Assembly: GCA_014549065.1 (NCBI GenBank)
Contig: JACDOX010000015.1
Location: forward strand, 8,028,139-8,092,138
Direction: 5' to 3'
Source: Cardinalis cardinalis
Lineage: Eukaryota > Chordata > Aves > Passeriformes > Cardinalidae
DNA length: 64,000 bases
Part shown: positions 61,701 to 64,000 of the stretch, piece after piece
How positions within the stretch are numbered: position 1 is the stretch's first letter
Layout: the number at the start of each line of letters is the position of its first letter
Translations under genes and position numbers: made by a program
Notes under the pieces: generated by a model
Told to the model about the DNA's origin: nothing
Database searches by the model: none
What the model saw: the letters and a program-made list of their open reading frames with translations, nothing else

Positions 61701-64000
61701 CTGTCAGGGTATTAACACACCTGAAAAAAAGAAAGTCTGTCCTGATTACTTTATANAGACATGGGAAAAGGAGAATTGCTGATAAAGCACAGCTTTGTGG
61801 CCCAGGGAAGGATGAAATCCCAGTACATGAAGAGGCAGCAAGGAACCCCANGGTGTCATTTCACTGTACTTTTTACTTCCCAAATCTACAGCTGCATTGG
61901 CCCTTGTCNTTATAAACCCTCTGAGCCCTGACAAGCTTGCTCCTGGTCCCCTGGCAGTAGCAGAGCATCCCTTAAATTGCAGCTTGATGTTGGTGTGATT
62001 GTAGGCACAGACAGCACTGTCACTTTTCTTGCTATCTTAGCTCTGTCGTCATCATGGTACATTAGTCCTGCTGTGAACTGGATACGTAATAATTTTTCTG
62101 AATGCAAGAGTACTGATAGGCAGGATGCCTGGGATTATCAGCTTTCAAAGGTATCAGAGTTTAATAAACTGTGGTAGATAGTTCTTTATAAACAAAGCAG
62201 GTTTTAAAATCATGGTGAGTGTATATTGAAGATATCTTTGTTCCATTCCATTATATAACAGTGATGGACTTGCTGCTTGGAGGTTGCACTTGTAGTTGGA
62301 ATTGCTGGCGTAAATATCTGTGGGATAAATACAGAGCCAAGGTTCCTGTAGTGTAAATTGAGAAGTCCTCTGCATATATTTTAGTATATGAAGTACATTT
62401 ACTGTGTATAAAGGAAATCCAGATGTCTATGGCTTGACTATGGAAATCTGGATTTGGAGAAAATNTTTTGTGGTGCTCATGATGCTAAAGAATCTACTAA
62501 ATAGGAGGTATCTTGTGTTTAGACTGGTATCTNCATTTTCTCACAAGCTACATCACCTTTTGTTCTCTGGTCACAGTTTCCATAGAATAAAGTTTTCACT
62601 GATCAGTAAATGACTGCTGCAAAATTGAAGATACTTCTGTGTATTTGGATTGCTCTAATGCCACAAAAGGAGACCACAGTTTTGCCCTCTGCAGCGAGGG
62701 TTAAATTGCTCTTTCTGAATCGGTGCTGTTAANTGGCAGTTAATTTTCGAGTTAGCACAGCTGTCCTTGTTTGTTGCTTACAGAGATGTAGCTGAGGTGC
62801 CCTGGGTGTGTGGGTTGGTAATATTTCTGAAAGTCTTTGACCAAAGTGGTTTCCACTTCACACATGGCTGAATGATGTGATTCTGTTTGGCAAATACAGT
62901 GTGCTCTCCTGTCCAGTGTTAGTGATGTTCATAACTCTCTAGGTAGGCTTTTTGTTTCTTCCTCTAACCTGTGACCTTACAGTGTTAACAGCAAGAGACT
63001 AGGCTTTGTAAATAAAGATAATTCATGTGTTCCAGAAGTGGCTGCTAAGCAATTTCTTTGCTTTANTAATGCTTACACTTTTTCTTTACTAATGCCCACC
63101 TCTTTCCTGCAGTTTCCTTACCAACTTCTCCCCCGAGCTTCCTGTTGGACCTCCTTTGCTTTCCTCTGTTTCCTTATTGCTTCTGAGGGGCCTTTTCTTT
63201 TGTGAGGGCAGTTTTCATTAATGATTTATTGATCCTTTCCTTCATGATGCCAGACTGAAGCACTGTTAAAACCCCACTACCACTTCATTGTCCCCCCCAT
63301 CAGCTGTGGGTCACCTGGGGCTTGCATGAAGGANCACAGAGACCATTTGCTTTCCCTTTTCATGCCCAGCCTCTGGGATTGCTGCAATTAGAGNTGTCCA
63401 CTCCCCTGAAAACATATTTTCAGGTACTTAAGTGATTTAATAAACAACAGAAGTGATTTCAACCTAGCAGAGAAGTGAATGTTGCAGCCTTGCTTTCATG
63501 GTTTCTTCCATGACTGGCCCTTGCATCTTGAGCCTTCTCCANTTTTCACCAGGTCTGCCTGGCTTGGCCATCACCCCCAGGAGTTCATCACCATCTCCAT
63601 CCCTGCTGCCAGCACAGTGCTTGTCACCCACANCAAGCTCTGGTTAAGGCAGAAAACTCTGAACTTAATAATGTTGGGGAGGTTTCCCCTCTCTTAATGA
63701 GATTCAACCTCACTTGATGATTATCAGCAGGGTTCTGCTGAAACAATCTGCAGGCTCATGGGCAAGGTCTGAAGCCTCAGAGATGCTGGTATCCTGAAAA
63801 GTCTGAAGGTCATACTCCCAACCTTCCCCTCCGTTCAGCCTGCCTTCAGGCTTGGTACAGACTGGCATGATTTTGCATATGCTCTTAGCCCTTTTACCAA
63901 AATGAGAGTTAAAAATCAACTTTAAGTATTGTGGANGCGACTACCAGCAGGTGTGCAAAGAAATAACCTGGTGTGCATTCCTCTGAAAACTTTAACTAAC
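58786..64000 (+). other. ASPG intron 13 (downstream end not in window)
   Basis: At least 5.2 kb without a recognisable final ankyrin exon. It holds the (AATAG)11 repeat at 60776-60830. Short open frames on both strands show no known domain. Confidence 0.55.
60776..60830. repeat. (AATAG)11 pentanucleotide microsatellite
   Basis: Eleven perfect AATAG units (55 bp). The flank ttcacttggaaggttatgg faintly resembles the reverse complement of the CR1 3' end (TTGGAAGGGACC type), so the array may have grown from a CR1 tail in minus orientation. Confidence 0.9.

Noticed and set aside
1..64000. CRISPR arrays, tRNA or rRNA genes, prokaryotic operons
   Set aside because: No regularly spaced repeats with unique spacers, no cloverleaf with A/B boxes noticed by eye, and coding sequence is spliced. 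The window is eukaryotic nuclear DNA.

Overview
This window is vertebrate nuclear DNA, most probably from a bird. Three things point there: short spliced exons in compact introns, relics of the CR1 LINE family typical of birds and other sauropsids, and the gene order TDRD9 then ASPG on one strand, the order I know from human 14q32.33. Most of the sequence is non-coding. Isolated single N bases occur in both flanks, but positions 24339-55587 have none. No prokaryotic-type operon, CRISPR array or tRNA/rRNA gene is evident.

Region 1 (about 1-10190, + strand) holds the 3' end of TDRD9, a Tudor-domain DExH helicase of the piRNA pathway. Nine coding exons encode the C-terminal 367 residues, ending in a stop at 9475-9477 with two AATAAA signals near 10150. 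Upstream exons lie outside the window.

Region 2 (about 10200-22480) is intergenic and repeat-rich. It holds an antisense CR1 fragment (about 17760-18660), a short CR1 3' fragment (about 21850-21965), and two inverted copies of an unidentified repeat of about 543 bp (11748-12290 on +, 19067-19610 on -), 6.8 kb apart.

Region 3 (about 22480-64000) is ASPG, the two-domain cytosolic L-asparaginase / lysophospholipase with C-terminal ankyrin repeats. A CpG island promoter (about 22480-23560) leads into 13 coding exons from 22973 to 58785, covering about 540 residues of an expected length near 610. The catalytic Thr, Thr-Asp, Lys and Tyr positions are all present. The last coding exon(s) are not visible and should lie beyond 64000. 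Intron 2 carries a truncated sense CR1 reverse-transcriptase fragment, and intron 13 a (AATAG)11 microsatellite.

The two genes are neighbours by conserved synteny; nothing here suggests that they act in one pathway. I found no clearly new biological system. The most unusual signal is at the splice sites: ASPG exon 8 and one TDRD9 exon begin with a donor-like GTAAG/GTAAC, so joining them to the preceding exon rebuilds a 5' splice site, the arrangement expected of recursive-splicing exons.
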